The notes under the pieces are model-generated. The model searched no databases. It was given only the letters and a program-made list of their open reading frames with translations, and was not told the DNA's origin. From NCBI RefSeq assembly GCF_000960765.1, contig NZ_JYNH01000010.1:1-64000 (forward strand): a stretch of 64,000 nucleotides of DNA, in the 5' to 3' direction. Shown here in pieces: positions 45,143 through 54,411 of the stretch; position 1 is the stretch's first letter; every line of letters starts with the position of its first letter. The position numbers were made by a program, and so were the translations under genes. Source of the DNA: Desulfosporosinus sp. I2 (GTDB taxonomy: Bacteria; Bacillota; Desulfitobacteriia; Desulfitobacteriales; Desulfitobacteriaceae).

Positions 45143-45993
45143 TAACGCTCTCCCCCCTGTAGAACGATTCCCTTAAGTACATTGCGCATAATTAAAGCGG
45201 TGGTCAAAGAACCAACTCCACCAGGCACTGGAGAAATTAATGAAGCTATGTCTTGAACTGCTTGGAAATCGACGTCCCCACAAATCCCCTCTGGAGTTTC
45301 GTTAATTCCTGCATCGACAACGATCGCTCCCGCTTTAACCATATCTTTTTTGATCAATTTAGCACGACCTACGGCAGCAATTAAAATATCAGCCTGACGG
45401 GTAAACGCTCCTAAATCAGGGGTTTTGGAGTGACAAATAGTCACAGTGGCATTGTGCTTTAGAATCAAGAAAACTAACGGTTTGCCAACCGTTTCTCCCC
45501 GTCCGACGATCACGACATGCTTCCCGGAAATCTCGACTCCCGAACGCAGAAGCAGCTCAATACAGCTCTGTGGAGTAGCAGGGAATAACCCTTCCTCGCC
45601 GCTCAAAATATAACCTCGATTAATAGGATGAACTCCGTCTACATCCTTATCTGGTCGGACGGCAGCCATAATCTTTTCTTTTCGCATTCCCTTAGGAAGC
45701 GGAAGTTCAATCATGATACCATGAACTCCTGGATCATTATTAAGGCTTTCAATCCGCGCCAAGACATCTGCTTCAGGCGTTGCTCCTGGCATTGTAAAAA
45801 GTTCAAAACCCATGCCAATCCCTTCACAGACTTTCTGCTTGGAACGGGCATAAACCACGGAAGCTGGGTCATCTCCTACTAAGATTACGGCTAATTTAGG
45901 TTGCACTCCTTTGTCTTTCCACTGTGCAATTTCCTCACGAATTTCTTCTTTCAGAATCTTAGAAACCGCTTTACCATCTAATAGTTGAGACAA
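45142..45993 (-). CDS. folD: Bifunctional methylene-THF dehydrogenase/cyclohydrolase
   Basis: About 283 aa. Folate site with the catalytic Tyr/Lys (VVYARSKQKVCEGIG), PLPKGMRKEKI, NADP-binding VVIVGRGETVGKPLV, and SPVPGGVGSLTTALIM. TTG start at 45993 lies 8 bases after GGAG; an in-frame GTG at 46002 overlaps the Shine-Dalgarno. Works with fchA to interconvert one-carbon folates. Confidence 0.95.
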   Translation of the reverse strand: MSQLLDGKAVSKILKEEIREEIAQWKDKGVQPKLAVILVGDDPASVVYARSKQKVCEGIGMGFELFTMPGATPEADVLARIESLNNDPGVHGIMIELPLPKGMRKEKIMAAVRPDKDVDGVHPINRGYILSGEEGLFPATPQSCIELLLRSGVEISGKHVVIVGRGETVGKPLVFLILKHNATVTICHSKTPDLGAFTRQADILIAAVGRAKLIKKDMVKAGAIVVDAGINETPEGICGDVDFQAVQDIASLISPVPGGVGSLTTALIMRNVLKGIVLQGGER

Positions 45994-46018
45994 TAGACAC
46001 ACTCCTTTGATCCTATTT

Positions 46019-46097
46019 TTAAGACCCCCACTTTTAGAAGTGGGGGTTCTTCGCGAACTTCAAGTTAGGGTAGAAGCCTCGATATCTAGCTTTAGCT
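46019..46097 (-). repeat. Structured hairpin element, copy 2
   Basis: Shorter relative of the element at 33748-33893, in the other orientation: AGCTAAAGCT then ATCGAGGCTTC, then a terminal hairpin ACCCCCACTT/AAGTGGGGGT followed by GTCTTAAA. The first ten bases include the nfnB stop codon. The middle of the element is about 50 bases shorter than copy 1. Confidence 0.5.
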
Positions 46098-47507
46098 TTG
46101 CGATTTTAGATATTGATCGATGCCTGCAGCTGCTTTCTTACCTGCTCCCATAGCCAAAATAACCGTAGCTGCACCCGTTACAATATCTCCACCCGCAAAA
46201 ACTCCAGGTTTTGAAGTCATTAACGTTTCATCGTCAGCAACAATATTTCCTCGTCTATTTAACTCCAAACCAGGAGTTGAGGTTGTTACCAAGGGGTTTG
46301 GTCCTTGTCCAATCGCCACAACCACAGTATCCATTGGAATCTCAAATTCTGATCCCTGAATGGCTACTGGAGCGCGTCGTCCTGATGCGTCTGGTTCTCC
46401 GAGCTCATAGCGCAGGCAGGTCAGGCTTTTAATCCAACCACGCTCATCTCCTTGAATGGAAACAGGATTGGTTAACAGCCGAAATTGGATGCCTTCTTCC
46501 TCAGCGTGTTCAAGTTCTTCTTTCCTTGCTGGCATTTCATCACGGGACCTACGATAGATAATGTAAACATTTTCGGCGCCTAAACGTAAAGCAGTACGCG
46601 CAGAGTCCATCGCAACATTCCCTGCGCCGAGAACAGCGACATTTTTTCCAACTTTTACAGGAGTAGCATAGTCAGGGAACTTGTAACCCTTCATTAAATT
46701 AGTACGAGTTAAAAACTCATTGGCAGAATACACTCCATTGAGATTCTCCCCCGGAATATCCATAAAATATGGAAGCCCAGCACCTGTACCAATAAATACA
46801 GCATCGTATCCGTTTTCCATAAGCTCATCGACAGACGTGACTTTCCCGACGACTTGATTCGTGAGAATTTCTACTCCCATCTTTTTGAGGTTAGCAATCT
46901 CAGTTTGCACAATTTCCTTCGGCAAACGGAACTGAGGAATTCCATACATTAGAACTCCCCCGGCAACATGCAACGCTTCTAAAACCGTCACCGCATGACC
47001 GGCTTTTGCCAAATCCCCGGCACATGCTAAACCAGCAGGACCTGCTCCGATAATTGCAACTCGTTTACCACTTTGAACTGGTTTCTCAAACTCAACTTCT
47101 TCTGACTTCATACCAAAATCTGCTGCAAAACGTTCAAGTCGCCCAATAGCAACGGACTCCCCTTTGATCCCTAGAATACATTTGCTTTCGCATTGAGCTT
47201 CTTGAGGACAAACCCGTCCACAAACGGCAGGCAAGGAATTTTTAATCTTCAGGACTTTTCCTGCTTCTTGGAAATCTCCTTGAGCAATTTGCTTGACAAA
47301 ATCCGGAATGAGGACTTCCACAGGGCAACCTGTCACGCATAACGGCTTTTTACATTGCAAACAACGTTTAGCTTCCTCTACCGCCATCTCCTGAGTATAA
47401 CCTAGAGCGACTTCCTCAAAGTTATGCGCTCTAACCTGAGGGTCTTGGCAAGGCATTTCATGACGAGGGATTTTAACTTTTTTTGCGCCCTCCACTTTCT
47501 CTGCCAT
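46092..47507 (-). CDS. nfnB: NfnB, NADPH-side subunit of the ferredoxin-bifurcating transhydrogenase
   Basis: 471 aa, related to glutamate synthase small subunit. N-terminal cysteine cluster (CLQCKKPLCVTGCPVEV, CGRVCPQEAQCESKC) for two [4Fe-4S], FAD-binding GAGPAGLACAGDLA, NADP-binding GAGNVAMDSARTALRLGA. With NfnA it couples 2 NADPH + NAD + oxidised ferredoxin reactions by electron bifurcation. TAATG overlap with nfnA. A stand-alone GltD would lack this partner. Confidence 0.9.
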   Translation of the reverse strand: MAEKVEGAKKVKIPRHEMPCQDPQVRAHNFEEVALGYTQEMAVEEAKRCLQCKKPLCVTGCPVEVLIPDFVKQIAQGDFQEAGKVLKIKNSLPAVCGRVCPQEAQCESKCILGIKGESVAIGRLERFAADFGMKSEEVEFEKPVQSGKRVAIIGAGPAGLACAGDLAKAGHAVTVLEALHVAGGVLMYGIPQFRLPKEIVQTEIANLKKMGVEILTNQVVGKVTSVDELMENGYDAVFIGTGAGLPYFMDIPGENLNGVYSANEFLTRTNLMKGYKFPDYATPVKVGKNVAVLGAGNVAMDSARTALRLGAENVYIIYRRSRDEMPARKEELEHAEEEGIQFRLLTNPVSIQGDERGWIKSLTCLRYELGEPDASGRRAPVAIQGSEFEIPMDTVVVAIGQGPNPLVTTSTPGLELNRRGNIVADDETLMTSKPGVFAGGDIVTGAATVILAMGAGKKAAAGIDQYLKSQS

Positions 47508-48349
47508 TAATGATGCCCTCCTTCATGGTCACATTCCAGCCGTGCCTTAGCCCGGTTTTCTTCATCTTTATAAAAAGCCAGACGTTTCATCGCTAAATCA
47601 AAATCTACCAAATGTCCATCGAACTCTGGTCCATCAACACAAGCAAATTTAGTTTCATTGCCAACACTGATTCGGCAAGCTCCGCACATACCTGTCCCAT
47701 CGACCATAATTGGATTCATGCTGACAATCGTTTTAATACCCAAAGGACGGGTATACTCCACGACCGCTTTCATCATGACCATGGGGCCAATTGCCCAAAT
47801 CACTTTCACGTCATGTCCTTGAGCCAGAACTTGGGCAAGTCCATCGGTTACAAACCCCTTAACCCCTGCACTCCCGTCATTTGTAGCGATAACAACCTCA
47901 CTACTTACAGCACGCATTTCTTCTTCAAGAATCATCAGATCCGCACTTCGTGATCCCAAAACAGAAATCACATGATTCCCTGCTTCTTTGAGAGCGCGAG
48001 CAATTGGATGAATAGGAGCTATGCCAACGCCCCCTCCAATACAGACGACGGTACCATGGTTTTCAATTTCGGAGGCAACGCCTAATGGTCCTACGAAATC
48101 TTGGAATTCATCCCCCTCATTCATGCGGGTAATAAGGGCCGATGAGTATCCAACATCTTGTACAACGATCGTGATAGTGCCCTTTTCCCGATCAAAGTTC
48201 ATGACAGTAAGCGGTATGCGCTCACCCAACTCATCCACACGCACAATAACAAATTGGCCTGGCTCCACTTTCGCGGCCACGGCCGGTGCCTCAACGTCTA
48301 GCAAAGTTATGCCTGTTGATAGCAGTCTTTTTTTAACGACTCGGTACAT
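47507..48349 (-). CDS. nfnA: NfnA, FAD/[2Fe-2S] subunit of the ferredoxin-bifurcating transhydrogenase
   Basis: 280 aa ferredoxin-NADP reductase-type protein: FAD site ERIPLTVMNFD, NAD site GGGVGIAPIHPIARAL, and a C-terminal [2Fe-2S] loop MCGACRISV...FACVDGPEFDGH. ATG 48349 follows GAGGAGG. NfnA binds NAD(H) and the bifurcating partner cofactor chain with NfnB. The PyrK and SudB proteins share the fold, but the NfnB neighbour settles the assignment. Confidence 0.9.
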   Translation of the reverse strand: MYRVVKKRLLSTGITLLDVEAPAVAAKVEPGQFVIVRVDELGERIPLTVMNFDREKGTITIVVQDVGYSSALITRMNEGDEFQDFVGPLGVASEIENHGTVVCIGGGVGIAPIHPIARALKEAGNHVISVLGSRSADLMILEEEMRAVSSEVVIATNDGSAGVKGFVTDGLAQVLAQGHDVKVIWAIGPMVMMKAVVEYTRPLGIKTIVSMNPIMVDGTGMCGACRISVGNETKFACVDGPEFDGHLVDFDLAMKRLAFYKDEENRAKARLECDHEGGHH

Positions 48350-48472
48350 GGGACTCCTCCTCAATGTCAATAAAATTTCTCTCATATCTTTAGTTAATTC
48401 GATATCTTTATTCATTATCCTTCATCGCAATACCAAAAATTTAAAAAAGTGTGACAGCCTGATTAATAAGAA

Positions 48473-48500
48473 AAGTGCCAAAACTCAAGTTTCAGCACTT
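48473..48500 (-). terminator. Intrinsic terminator of nusB
   Basis: Minus strand AAGTGCTGAAACT / AGTTTTGGCACTT stem followed by TTTCTTATT, 27 bases after the nusB stop. Confidence 0.75.
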
Positions 48501-48526
48501 CTTTAAGTTTTGTCGATTTGGCTGAT

Positions 48527-48964
48527 TTAGCCTTCAACAGGAACCTTGGGTTCAGATTTGGTGACACTATCCACTATTCGATCTAAAATTCCATTAACAA
48601 ACTTGGCAGATTCTTCTCCCCCAAAGCGTTTTGCTAATTCGATTGCTTCGTTGAGAGTAACTCGCCCAGGAATATCCGAACAAAAAAGCACCTCGTACGT
48701 TGCTAAACGCATTACATTTCGATCCACCTTCGCCATACGGTCTATAGACCAATCTTGGGCAAATGAAGCAATCTTTTGATCAATTTCAGGAAGATGTTCA
48801 AGCGTACCATCGACAAGTTGTTGAGCAAAGGCTCTACTAGGCTCTGGAACTTCAAATTCCTCAGCCCACCGTTGGACTTCTTGCGCTGAACTCAGCGGTT
48901 CTTTCGTCAGGTCCCTCTGAAAGAGCACTTGTAATGCCGTTTCACGGGCTAATCTTCGACTCAA
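48527..48964 (-). CDS. nusB: Transcription antitermination factor NusB
   Basis: 145 aa all-helical RNA-binding protein; with NusE it helps rRNA antitermination. RRLARETALQVLFQRDL at the N-terminus and the C-terminal block NEAIELAKRFGGEESAKFVNGILD. TTG start at 48964 lies 8 bases after GGGAGGAG; an upstream in-frame TTG overlaps that site. Confidence 0.95.
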   Translation of the reverse strand: MSRRLARETALQVLFQRDLTKEPLSSAQEVQRWAEEFEVPEPSRAFAQQLVDGTLEHLPEIDQKIASFAQDWSIDRMAKVDRNVMRLATYEVLFCSDIPGRVTLNEAIELAKRFGGEESAKFVNGILDRIVDSVTKSEPKVPVEG

Positions 48965-49029
48965 GAAAAATTCTCCTCCCAAATGTTTTCTTTCAACATT
49001 ACTAAATACTATAATACTTGCAAAATTGA

Positions 49030-49275
49030 CTACCTATTAAAAATTCTTTCTAACCATGTGGAAATATCATTGTGATCATCCTGACGCTTCCCTACGATGA
49101 AGCCCACTGCCGAAAACAGTATTATGACCAAGGTCTGCCAAAAGCCCAGCGTCACCATCAGCAAGCCTACAATGAATCCAAGAGCTGTTCCGATCGATTT
49201 GCCCGGATGATTGTCAATGGCCCAAGCGGAATAATTCATAACCTTGTTTCCCATTTTCGACCAGAACTCTCTCAT
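49030..49275 (-). CDS. Small membrane protein DUF2273
   Basis: 81 aa: short polar N-terminus, two hydrophobic segments (IGTALGFIVGLLMVTLGF, TLVIILFSAVGFIVG) separated by a tight turn, basic C-terminus. Last gene of the Asp23-AmaP group. Overlaps amaP by 4 bases. Family members accompany Asp23/Gls24 proteins; function unknown. Confidence 0.88.
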   Translation of the reverse strand: MREFWSKMGNKVMNYSAWAIDNHPGKSIGTALGFIVGLLMVTLGFWQTLVIILFSAVGFIVGKRQDDHNDISTWLERIFNR

Positions 49276-49787
49276 CGGACGCGTGCCGAATACGCCTTTT
49301 GTAGCCGACGTACCAACACTTTCACCTCAATTACTGTAATTCCAGTGTAAAGTTCAACATCCTGTTTAACCTTTTTCTGTAACTCTCCAGATGTCTGCGG
49401 AATGAGAACGCCCTGTTCGAATTGACAAAACGCAAGAATCTCAAGTCCTGTTTCACGCTCTCTCAAACTCGCTTGTACCTCAATTACACCTGGCAAAGTT
49501 GTTGCGCTACGAACAATGATCTCTTGCAAGGCCTCATGAGAAATCCGAACATCCCCCCCTTGGGAAGAAGTTCGATAAGCACGCTCAGTATTCTCGCGAG
49601 GTCGCATAAATAATAGTAATCCCAGTAGGAGCAAAAGTCCAGCCACAACAGTACTTTCCCAAGGGTTTATCTTCAACCAATTAAGCCCTTGTGCTAATAG
49701 AAAATAAGGAAGCCCCCACCCCGTGGCAATGGCTAATATCCAAAGCGCTCCCAGGATCAGAAGGAATCCTAAAGCATAGGCCAACAT
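49272..49787 (-). CDS. amaP: Alkaline-shock response membrane anchor AmaP
   Basis: 171 aa. Two N-terminal membrane segments (AYALGFLLILGALWILAIAT; STVVAGLLLLLGLLLFM) and a soluble C-terminal Asp23-like domain (ALQEIIVRSATTLPGVIEVQ). Anchors Asp23 to the membrane in Staphylococcus. Sits between the Asp23 gene and DUF2273, the usual trio. Confidence 0.9.
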   Translation of the reverse strand: MLAYALGFLLILGALWILAIATGWGLPYFLLAQGLNWLKINPWESTVVAGLLLLLGLLLFMRPRENTERAYRTSSQGGDVRISHEALQEIIVRSATTLPGVIEVQASLRERETGLEILAFCQFEQGVLIPQTSGELQKKVKQDVELYTGITVIEVKVLVRRLQKAYSARVR

Positions 49788-49809
49788 TTGCCGTCCCCTC
49801 TTTCAGAAA

Positions 49810-49833
49810 CCCCCCTGGCATTTCCAAGGGGGG
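49810..49833 (-). other. G:C-rich hairpin between asp23 and amaP
   Basis: Minus strand CCCCCCTTGG / CCAGGGGGG stem followed by TTTC. It is inside the operon, so it may be a partial terminator or RNA-stability element that lowers amaP relative to asp23. Confidence 0.55.
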
Positions 49834-49840
49834 CCCCACT

Positions 49841-50236
49841 CTACTTCAGACGAAAATCTTCTTCTTTGTTTTCTGGTAATGGTTTGAAGTTTACCCCTTG
49901 TACATGCACATTCGCTTCAACGACCTTGAGCCCAGTCATACTTTCTATAGCTTCCTTCACTGATTCCTGCACACTAAAAGCAACCTCAGGAATTGATACA
50001 CCATATTCTACGACGATATAAAGATCGACAGCTACCTCATGTTCTCCAACTTCAACCTTTACTCCTTTGGACAGGTTTTTATTTCTCCCTAACATGTGTG
50101 CAAGATCTCCCACAAGACCCCCACTCATTCCGACTACACCTTCCACTTCAGAAGCTGCTAAACCAGCGATAACTTCGACAACTTCATCTGCAATTCGTAT
50201 TGACCCGAGGGAATTATCCGTTCCCAAACTTTCCAT
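49841..50236 (-). CDS. Asp23/Gls24-family envelope stress protein
   Basis: 131 aa; IRIADEVVEVIAGLAASEVEGV opening and VHVQGVNFKP ending typical of Asp23/Gls24. Abundant cytosolic protein tethered by AmaP at the membrane; linked to cell-wall stress. First gene of the trio; ATG with GGAGGGAG upstream. In Firmicutes this gene commonly lies between accBC and nusB, as here. Confidence 0.92.
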   Translation of the reverse strand: MESLGTDNSLGSIRIADEVVEVIAGLAASEVEGVVGMSGGLVGDLAHMLGRNKNLSKGVKVEVGEHEVAVDLYIVVEYGVSIPEVAFSVQESVKEAIESMTGLKVVEANVHVQGVNFKPLPENKEEDFRLK

Positions 50237-50251
50237 ACCTGCTCCCTCCTA

Positions 50252-50502
50252 ATCGATGTTCGATGTTCGTGGTTAGTCGTTCGAAATACCGAATATTATC
50301 AAACATCACTTCGCATTACGTACATCGTACATTTAGTCTCGGATAAGTACTGTTAATTACTAGATTTAGGTAGAGAAACTCTAATTAGGTAGCTTCTTTA
50401 TCCCTATAACGTTGTTATTATACCAAATTTAGGCTGATCTAGCAAAGACTATTATCGAGATTCGTGATTCGTACCTCGCGCATCGAACCTCGCACATCGC
50501 AG
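50252..50502. repeat. Period-7 heptad array, locus D
   Basis: Left arm (50252-50290): AATCGAT GTTCGAT then GTTCGTG GTTAGTC then GTTCGAA. Right arm (50460-50502): complement reads GCGATGTGCGAG then GTTCGAT GCGCGAG then GTACGAA. The 170 bases between are AT-rich without gene or clear hairpin. Fills the gap between accC and the Asp23 gene. Confidence 0.75.
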
Positions 50503-50503
50503 T

Positions 50504-51850
50504 TCACTCCCCTAAAATACGGCGCTGAATAAAATTCGTGTACACTTCCCCACGCTTATAGAAGGCATTCTCCAAGACGATCATGTGGAACGGTATTGTC
50601 GTATGTATTCCTTCAATCACGAATTCCTCAAGGGCTCGCTTCATACGGGCAATGGCCTCCTGCCTAGTGGCACCCCAAACGATCAATTTTCCGACCATTG
50701 AATCATAGTAAGGGGAAACCATATATCCTTGGTATACCGCACTGTCAATCCGCACTCCCGGTCCACCAGGAACATGATAGCTTTTGATCACTCCAGGTGA
50801 AGGCATAAAATTCTTCTCGGGATCTTCCGCATTGATTCTACATTCTATAGCCCAACCTCGAAGCTGAATATCCTCTTGGGTATATCCCAAGGGTTCTCCT
50901 GCTGCGAGGCGAATTTGTTCTTTGACTAAGTCAATGCCAGTTACCAGTTCAGTGACCGGATGTTCCACCTGAATGCGCGTGTTCATCTCGATAAAATAAA
51001 ATTTGCCATGACGATCCAACAAAAACTCGATTGTACCAGCGTTAGAATAATTAGCGGTCTTGGCCGCTTTGACTGCAACAGCGCCCATTTCCGCTCTTAA
51101 TTCTGGAGTTAAAGCACTTGAGGGTGATTCTTCTAATAATTTTTGATGGCGACGTTGTAAAGAACAATCCCGCTCTCCTAAATGAACCACATTGCCATAG
51201 TTATCTCCAAGTATTTGAATCTCAATATGTCTAGGCTCTTCGACGTACTTCTCCAGATAAACCTCAGAGTTACCAAAGGAAGCCTGGGCCTCGTTCTGGG
51301 CAGCTTGAATTGATTTACTCAGTTCTTTAGAATTTTGGGCAACCCTCATTCCTTTACCACCGCCACCAGCAGATGCTTTAATCAATACGGGATATCCAAT
51401 TTCTTCAGCAACGGCCTTAGCTGTCTCTTCATCTTTAATTATGTCTTTGGAGCCAGGCACCACAGGAACACCACATTCGATCATCGTTTTCCTAGCAGTA
51501 GCCTTGTCTCCCATAGTTTCAATAACAAGCGGAGATGGACCGATGAAGGTGATTCCGCAGGATTCGCATATCTCAGCAAACCGCGCATTTTCAGATAAAA
51601 ATCCATATCCGGGATGAATTGCATCAACACCCGTTAATTCGGCAGCACTTATAATGTTAGGGATATTGAGGTAACTCTTGGCACTTGCTACAGGTCCAAT
51701 GCATACTGCCTCGTCGGCAGCCTTAACGTGCAAAGCCTCCCGATCTCCCTCTGAAAAAACTGCGACCGTTTCAATCTCAAGCTCGCGACATGCCCGAATG
51801 ATGCGCAAGGCAATTTCTCCACGATTCGCGATCAGGATTTTCTTAAACAT
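50504..51850 (-). CDS. accC: Biotin carboxylase
   Basis: 448 aa. Carboxylates the biotin of AccB using ATP and bicarbonate. ATP-grasp core: [10 protein letters not shown], the HxxxR/ Glu-metal region, [31 protein letters not shown], and the C-terminal domain. ATG with AAGGAG. Co-transcribed with the carboxyltransferase-AccB gene just upstream (12-base gap). Confidence 0.97.
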   Translation of the reverse strand: MFKKILIANRGEIALRIIRACRELEIETVAVFSEGDREALHVKAADEAVCIGPVASAKSYLNIPNIISAAELTGVDAIHPGYGFLSENARFAEICESCGITFIGPSPLVIETMGDKATARKTMIECGVPVVPGSKDIIKDEETAKAVAEEIGYPVLIKASAGGGGKGMRVAQNSKELSKSIQAAQNEAQASFGNSEVYLEKYVEEPRHIEIQILGDNYGNVVHLGERDCSLQRRHQKLLEESPSSALTPELRAEMGAVAVKAAKTANYSNAGTIEFLLDRHGKFYFIEMNTRIQVEHPVTELVTGIDLVKEQIRLAAGEPLGYTQEDIQLRGWAIECRINAEDPEKNFMPSPGVIKSYHVPGGPGVRIDSAVYQGYMVSPYYDSMVGKLIVWGATRQEAIARMKRALEEFVIEGIHTTIPFHMIVLENAFYKRGEVYTNFIQRRILGE

Positions 51851-51862
51851 GCTCTCTTCTCC

Positions 51863-53776
51863 TTATTTTTCAATGACGAACAATGGTTGCCCATATTCTA
51901 CAGGTTGCCCGTTTTCTGCAAGAACCTGGATAACTTTGCCTTTGAATTCTGACTCAATTTCATTCATTAGTTTCATGGCCTCAACAATACATACGATTTG
52001 CCCTACTTCAACCATCTGTCCTACTTTTACAAAAGCATCGGAATCCGGAGACTGTGAACTATAGAAAGTTCCAACCATAGGAGCAGAGATTATTTCAGTA
52101 TTTGCATTAACAACAGCTTCTGGAGTATTGGCTACTACTGTTTCCACGTTAGGAGAAACCCGAACAACAGGGTCTGCACCAAGCGCCCTGTCCACCTGGC
52201 GTGCAGCTGCAGTGACTGGAACACCCGCCACCTGATTAGGTCCTTTGCGGATGGATATTTTTACGCCATCACTTTCAAGATTTAATTCACTAATTTCGGT
52301 TTCGTCGATGATCTGAATCAATTCTTTGATTTCTTGTAAATTCAAGTTTGAATCCTCCTTAGACAACCAGGTTGTCTTTGTTTCCTTTGTTTCTGCAATT
52401 CCCGAGGAGCCTTTGACACTCTTCGTTTCCTCTTTCGAAATAACACCTTGCTCACGCTCTTCAAAAAACTTCTTAGCAATTTGGGGGAACAAAGCATAAC
52501 TGACGATATCCTCGGGAGAATGAGCTAACCCCATACTATCTTTCACAGCTTTCGGCATTCCAGGTTCTAATTTATCAGCCGGGCGAACAGACAAAGGTTG
52601 TTCGTCTCCAATAATTTTCTTTTGAATTTCAGCATTAATCGGAGCTGGAGGACGGCCATATAATCCTCGTACATAGGCCTTGACTTCCCCAGGCACTAAC
52701 TTATATCTTGCCCGGCTTAAAACATTTAATACCGCTTGGGTCCCAACAATTTGGCTTGTGGGTGTAACCAAGGGCGGATAACCCAATTCCGCTCTAACCT
52801 TAGGGATTTCATCCAATACCTCATGTATTCGTTCTAAGGCCCCTTGTTCTTCCAATTGGGAAACAAGGTTAGAGATCATCCCCCCAGGAACCTGGTGTTC
52901 AAAAACTCTCATATCCGAGATCCGGGTGATACCACGTTCAAACCCTCGGCTCTTACGCAGGGCTTCAAAATACTTTGCGATACGGAATAATTGGCGTAAA
53001 TTCAAGCCCGAATCATATCCAGTGTCTTGAAACGCCCGTACCACTGTTTCAACAGGAGGTTGACTAGCACCAAAGGCAAGGGGGACACTAGCTGTATCTA
53101 TCACATCCGCACCTGCTTCTACTGCCTTCAGATAAGTTCCAACAGCCATTCCACCAATATAATGACTGTGCAAATGAATCATAATCCCTAATTCTTTTTT
53201 CAATAAGGAAATTAATTCATACGCTTTAAAAGGAGTAAGCAATCCGGCCATATCTTTAATGCAGAGGGAATCCGCACCCAGTTCCGCTAAAGCGGTGGCT
53301 GTCTCCAAATAGTGTTTTGTCGTGTGAACCGGACTTATTGTGTAAACAACAGATGCCTGAACATGAGCTCCTGCCATCTTGGCCGCTTGCATGGGCACAA
53401 CCATATTTCGCACATCATTCAGAGAATCAAAAATCCGAATTATATCAATCCCGTTCTTAACACTAAGCGACACAAATTCCCGTACTACGTCATCCGGATA
53501 ATGTTGATACCCCACTAAGGACTGGGCTCTTAAAAGCATCTGCAAAGGGGTCTTTTTAACATGCCGTTTAATTTCCCTTAAACGTTCCCAAGGATCTTCA
53601 CCCAAGAAGCGTAAACATACGTCAAACGTGGCTCCTCCCCAGACTTCCATTGAAAAAAATCCCATATCATCCATGTCAGAAAGGATTGGCAGCATATCTT
53701 CCGTACGCATCCGAGTAGCCCAAAGGCTTTGGTGAGCGTCCCTCAAAGTTGTATCTGTAATCTTAACTGGTTTCAC
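51863..53776 (-). CDS. Carboxyltransferase (OadA/PycB-like) fused to an AccB-type biotin carrier
   Basis: 637 aa composite. Residues 1-460 are a pyruvate/oxaloacetate carboxyltransferase barrel ([42 protein letters not shown], metal ligands). A charged linker ([20 protein letters not shown]) leads to an AccB-like domain that begins [14 protein letters not shown], has an Ala/Pro-rich bridge and ends with the biotinyl motif [11 protein letters not shown] 53776 is preceded by GAGGGGGG. The C-part looks like a whole AccB (160 aa) rather than the short BCCP usually found on OadA, and carries an internal ribosome site. Likely acts with accC as a pyruvate or acetyl-CoA carboxylase. Confidence 0.9.
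   Translation of the reverse strand: MKPVKITDTTLRDAHQSLWATRMRTEDMLPILSDMDDMGFFSMEVWGGATFDVCLRFLGEDPWERLREIKRHVKKTPLQMLLRAQSLVGYQHYPDDVVREFVSLSVKNGIDIIRIFDSLNDVRNMVVPMQAAKMAGAHVQASVVYTISPVHTTKHYLETATALAELGADSLCIKDMAGLLTPFKAYELISLLKKELGIMIHLHSHYIGGMAVGTYLKAVEAGADVIDTASVPLAFGASQPPVETVVRAFQDTGYDSGLNLRQLFRIAKYFEALRKSRGFERGITRISDMRVFEHQVPGGMISNLVSQLEEQGALERIHEVLDEIPKVRAELGYPPLVTPTSQIVGTQAVLNVLSRARYKLVPGEVKAYVRGLYGRPPAPINAEIQKKIIGDEQPLSVRPADKLEPGMPKAVKDSMGLAHSPEDIVSYALFPQIAKKFFEEREQGVISKEETKSVKGSSGIAETKETKTTWLSKEDSNLNLQEIKELIQIIDETEISELNLESDGVKISIRKGPNQVAGVPVTAAARQVDRALGADPVVRVSPNVETVVANTPEAVVNANTEIISAPMVGTFYSSQSPDSDAFVKVGQMVEVGQIVCIVEAMKLMNEIESEFKGKVIQVLAENGQPVEYGQPLFVIEK
52343..52360 (-). promoter_or_regulatory. 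accB: Internal Shine-Dalgarno and TTG start for a stand-alone AccB
   Basis: Inside the fusion gene, minus strand AAGGAGG (plus 52354-52360) is followed after 8 bases by TTG (52343-52345) in the same frame. Translation from it gives [15 protein letters not shown] and a 160-aa protein, the normal start and length of AccB. This could yield both the fusion and a free biotin carrier. Confidence 0.55.
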
Positions 53777-53989
53777 TGCTTTCCCCCCTCTAAAATTCCC
53801 GAGAGTCAATAAAAACTGGACACGGGTTAGTTATTAATAAATGACCATTAAAACATATGTATTATTATATGAGGGTACTTTATCTTTTTCAATGAAACAA
53901 GTGTAAGTATACAATATATTATCAATTGATGCATTCATTATATCATCAACGACGTATCCAATCACTTTACAATATGCCCAATATAGCAA

Positions 53990-54017
53990 AAAGCCATCAC
54001 CTTAAGGCAACGGCTTT
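53990..54017 (-). terminator. Terminator of the CheY-like gene
   Basis: Minus strand AAAGCC-GTTGCCTTAAGGTGAT-GGCTTT, with an inner CCTTAAGG palindrome, followed by TTTTGC. The remaining 53810-53989 stretch is AT-rich with no gene. Confidence 0.7.
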
Positions 54018-54037
54018 GATTACTTAGTTAAGCACGA

Positions 54038-54406
54038 TCAACTTACTAAGTTAGATGATTTTTTTACCGTCCGTAGAAGTTCTTCAGGTCGAAAAGGTTT
54101 TGCTATAAAGTCCACAGCCCCACGCTTTAAAGCTTCTAAAACCATACTTTCATTAGCAACTGCACTACAAATGATCACCTTAGCCAAGGGGTTAATCCCT
54201 AGAATCTCGTCAAGGGCATCTAAACCATTGAGTTCCGGCATGGTAATATCCATGAGAGTCAAGTCCGGGGCCTGAGATTTAAATTGCTCTACAGCCTGCC
54301 GTCCATTTTCTGCTTCTATGATGTTCTTTAGGTCTTTGCGGGCAAGAATCTGAGAAATCATGAGTCTCATAAAACTTGCATCATCCGCAATAAGAATTTT
54401 GTTCAT
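54038..54406 (-). CDS. CheY-like single-domain response regulator
   Basis: 122 aa receiver only: ADDASFMRLMIS (acidic pair), phospho-Asp in LTLMDITMPELNG, Ser/Thr switch in VIICSAVAN and the Lys in DFIAKPFRPEE. No output domain and no kinase or flagellar gene beside it, so partner unknown; chemotaxis-like or motility role is only a guess. Its ribosome site (GAGGG) is within a tandem hairpin leader. Confidence 0.9.
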   Translation of the reverse strand: MNKILIADDASFMRLMISQILARKDLKNIIEAENGRQAVEQFKSQAPDLTLMDITMPELNGLDALDEILGINPLAKVIICSAVANESMVLEALKRGAVDFIAKPFRPEELLRTVKKSSNLVS

Positions 54407-54411
54407 TTACG

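Noticed and set aside
46024-46047. CCCCCACTT/AAGTGGGGG hairpin as a simple terminator of nfnB
   Set aside because: It lacks a U-tract on the nfnB side (GTCTTAAAAA) and matches the element near spo0A, so it is treated as a repeat.
48021-48506. 161-codon plus-strand open frame opposite nfnA
   Set aside because: Ser/Thr/Pro-rich reverse shadow of nfnA; no start context and no family.
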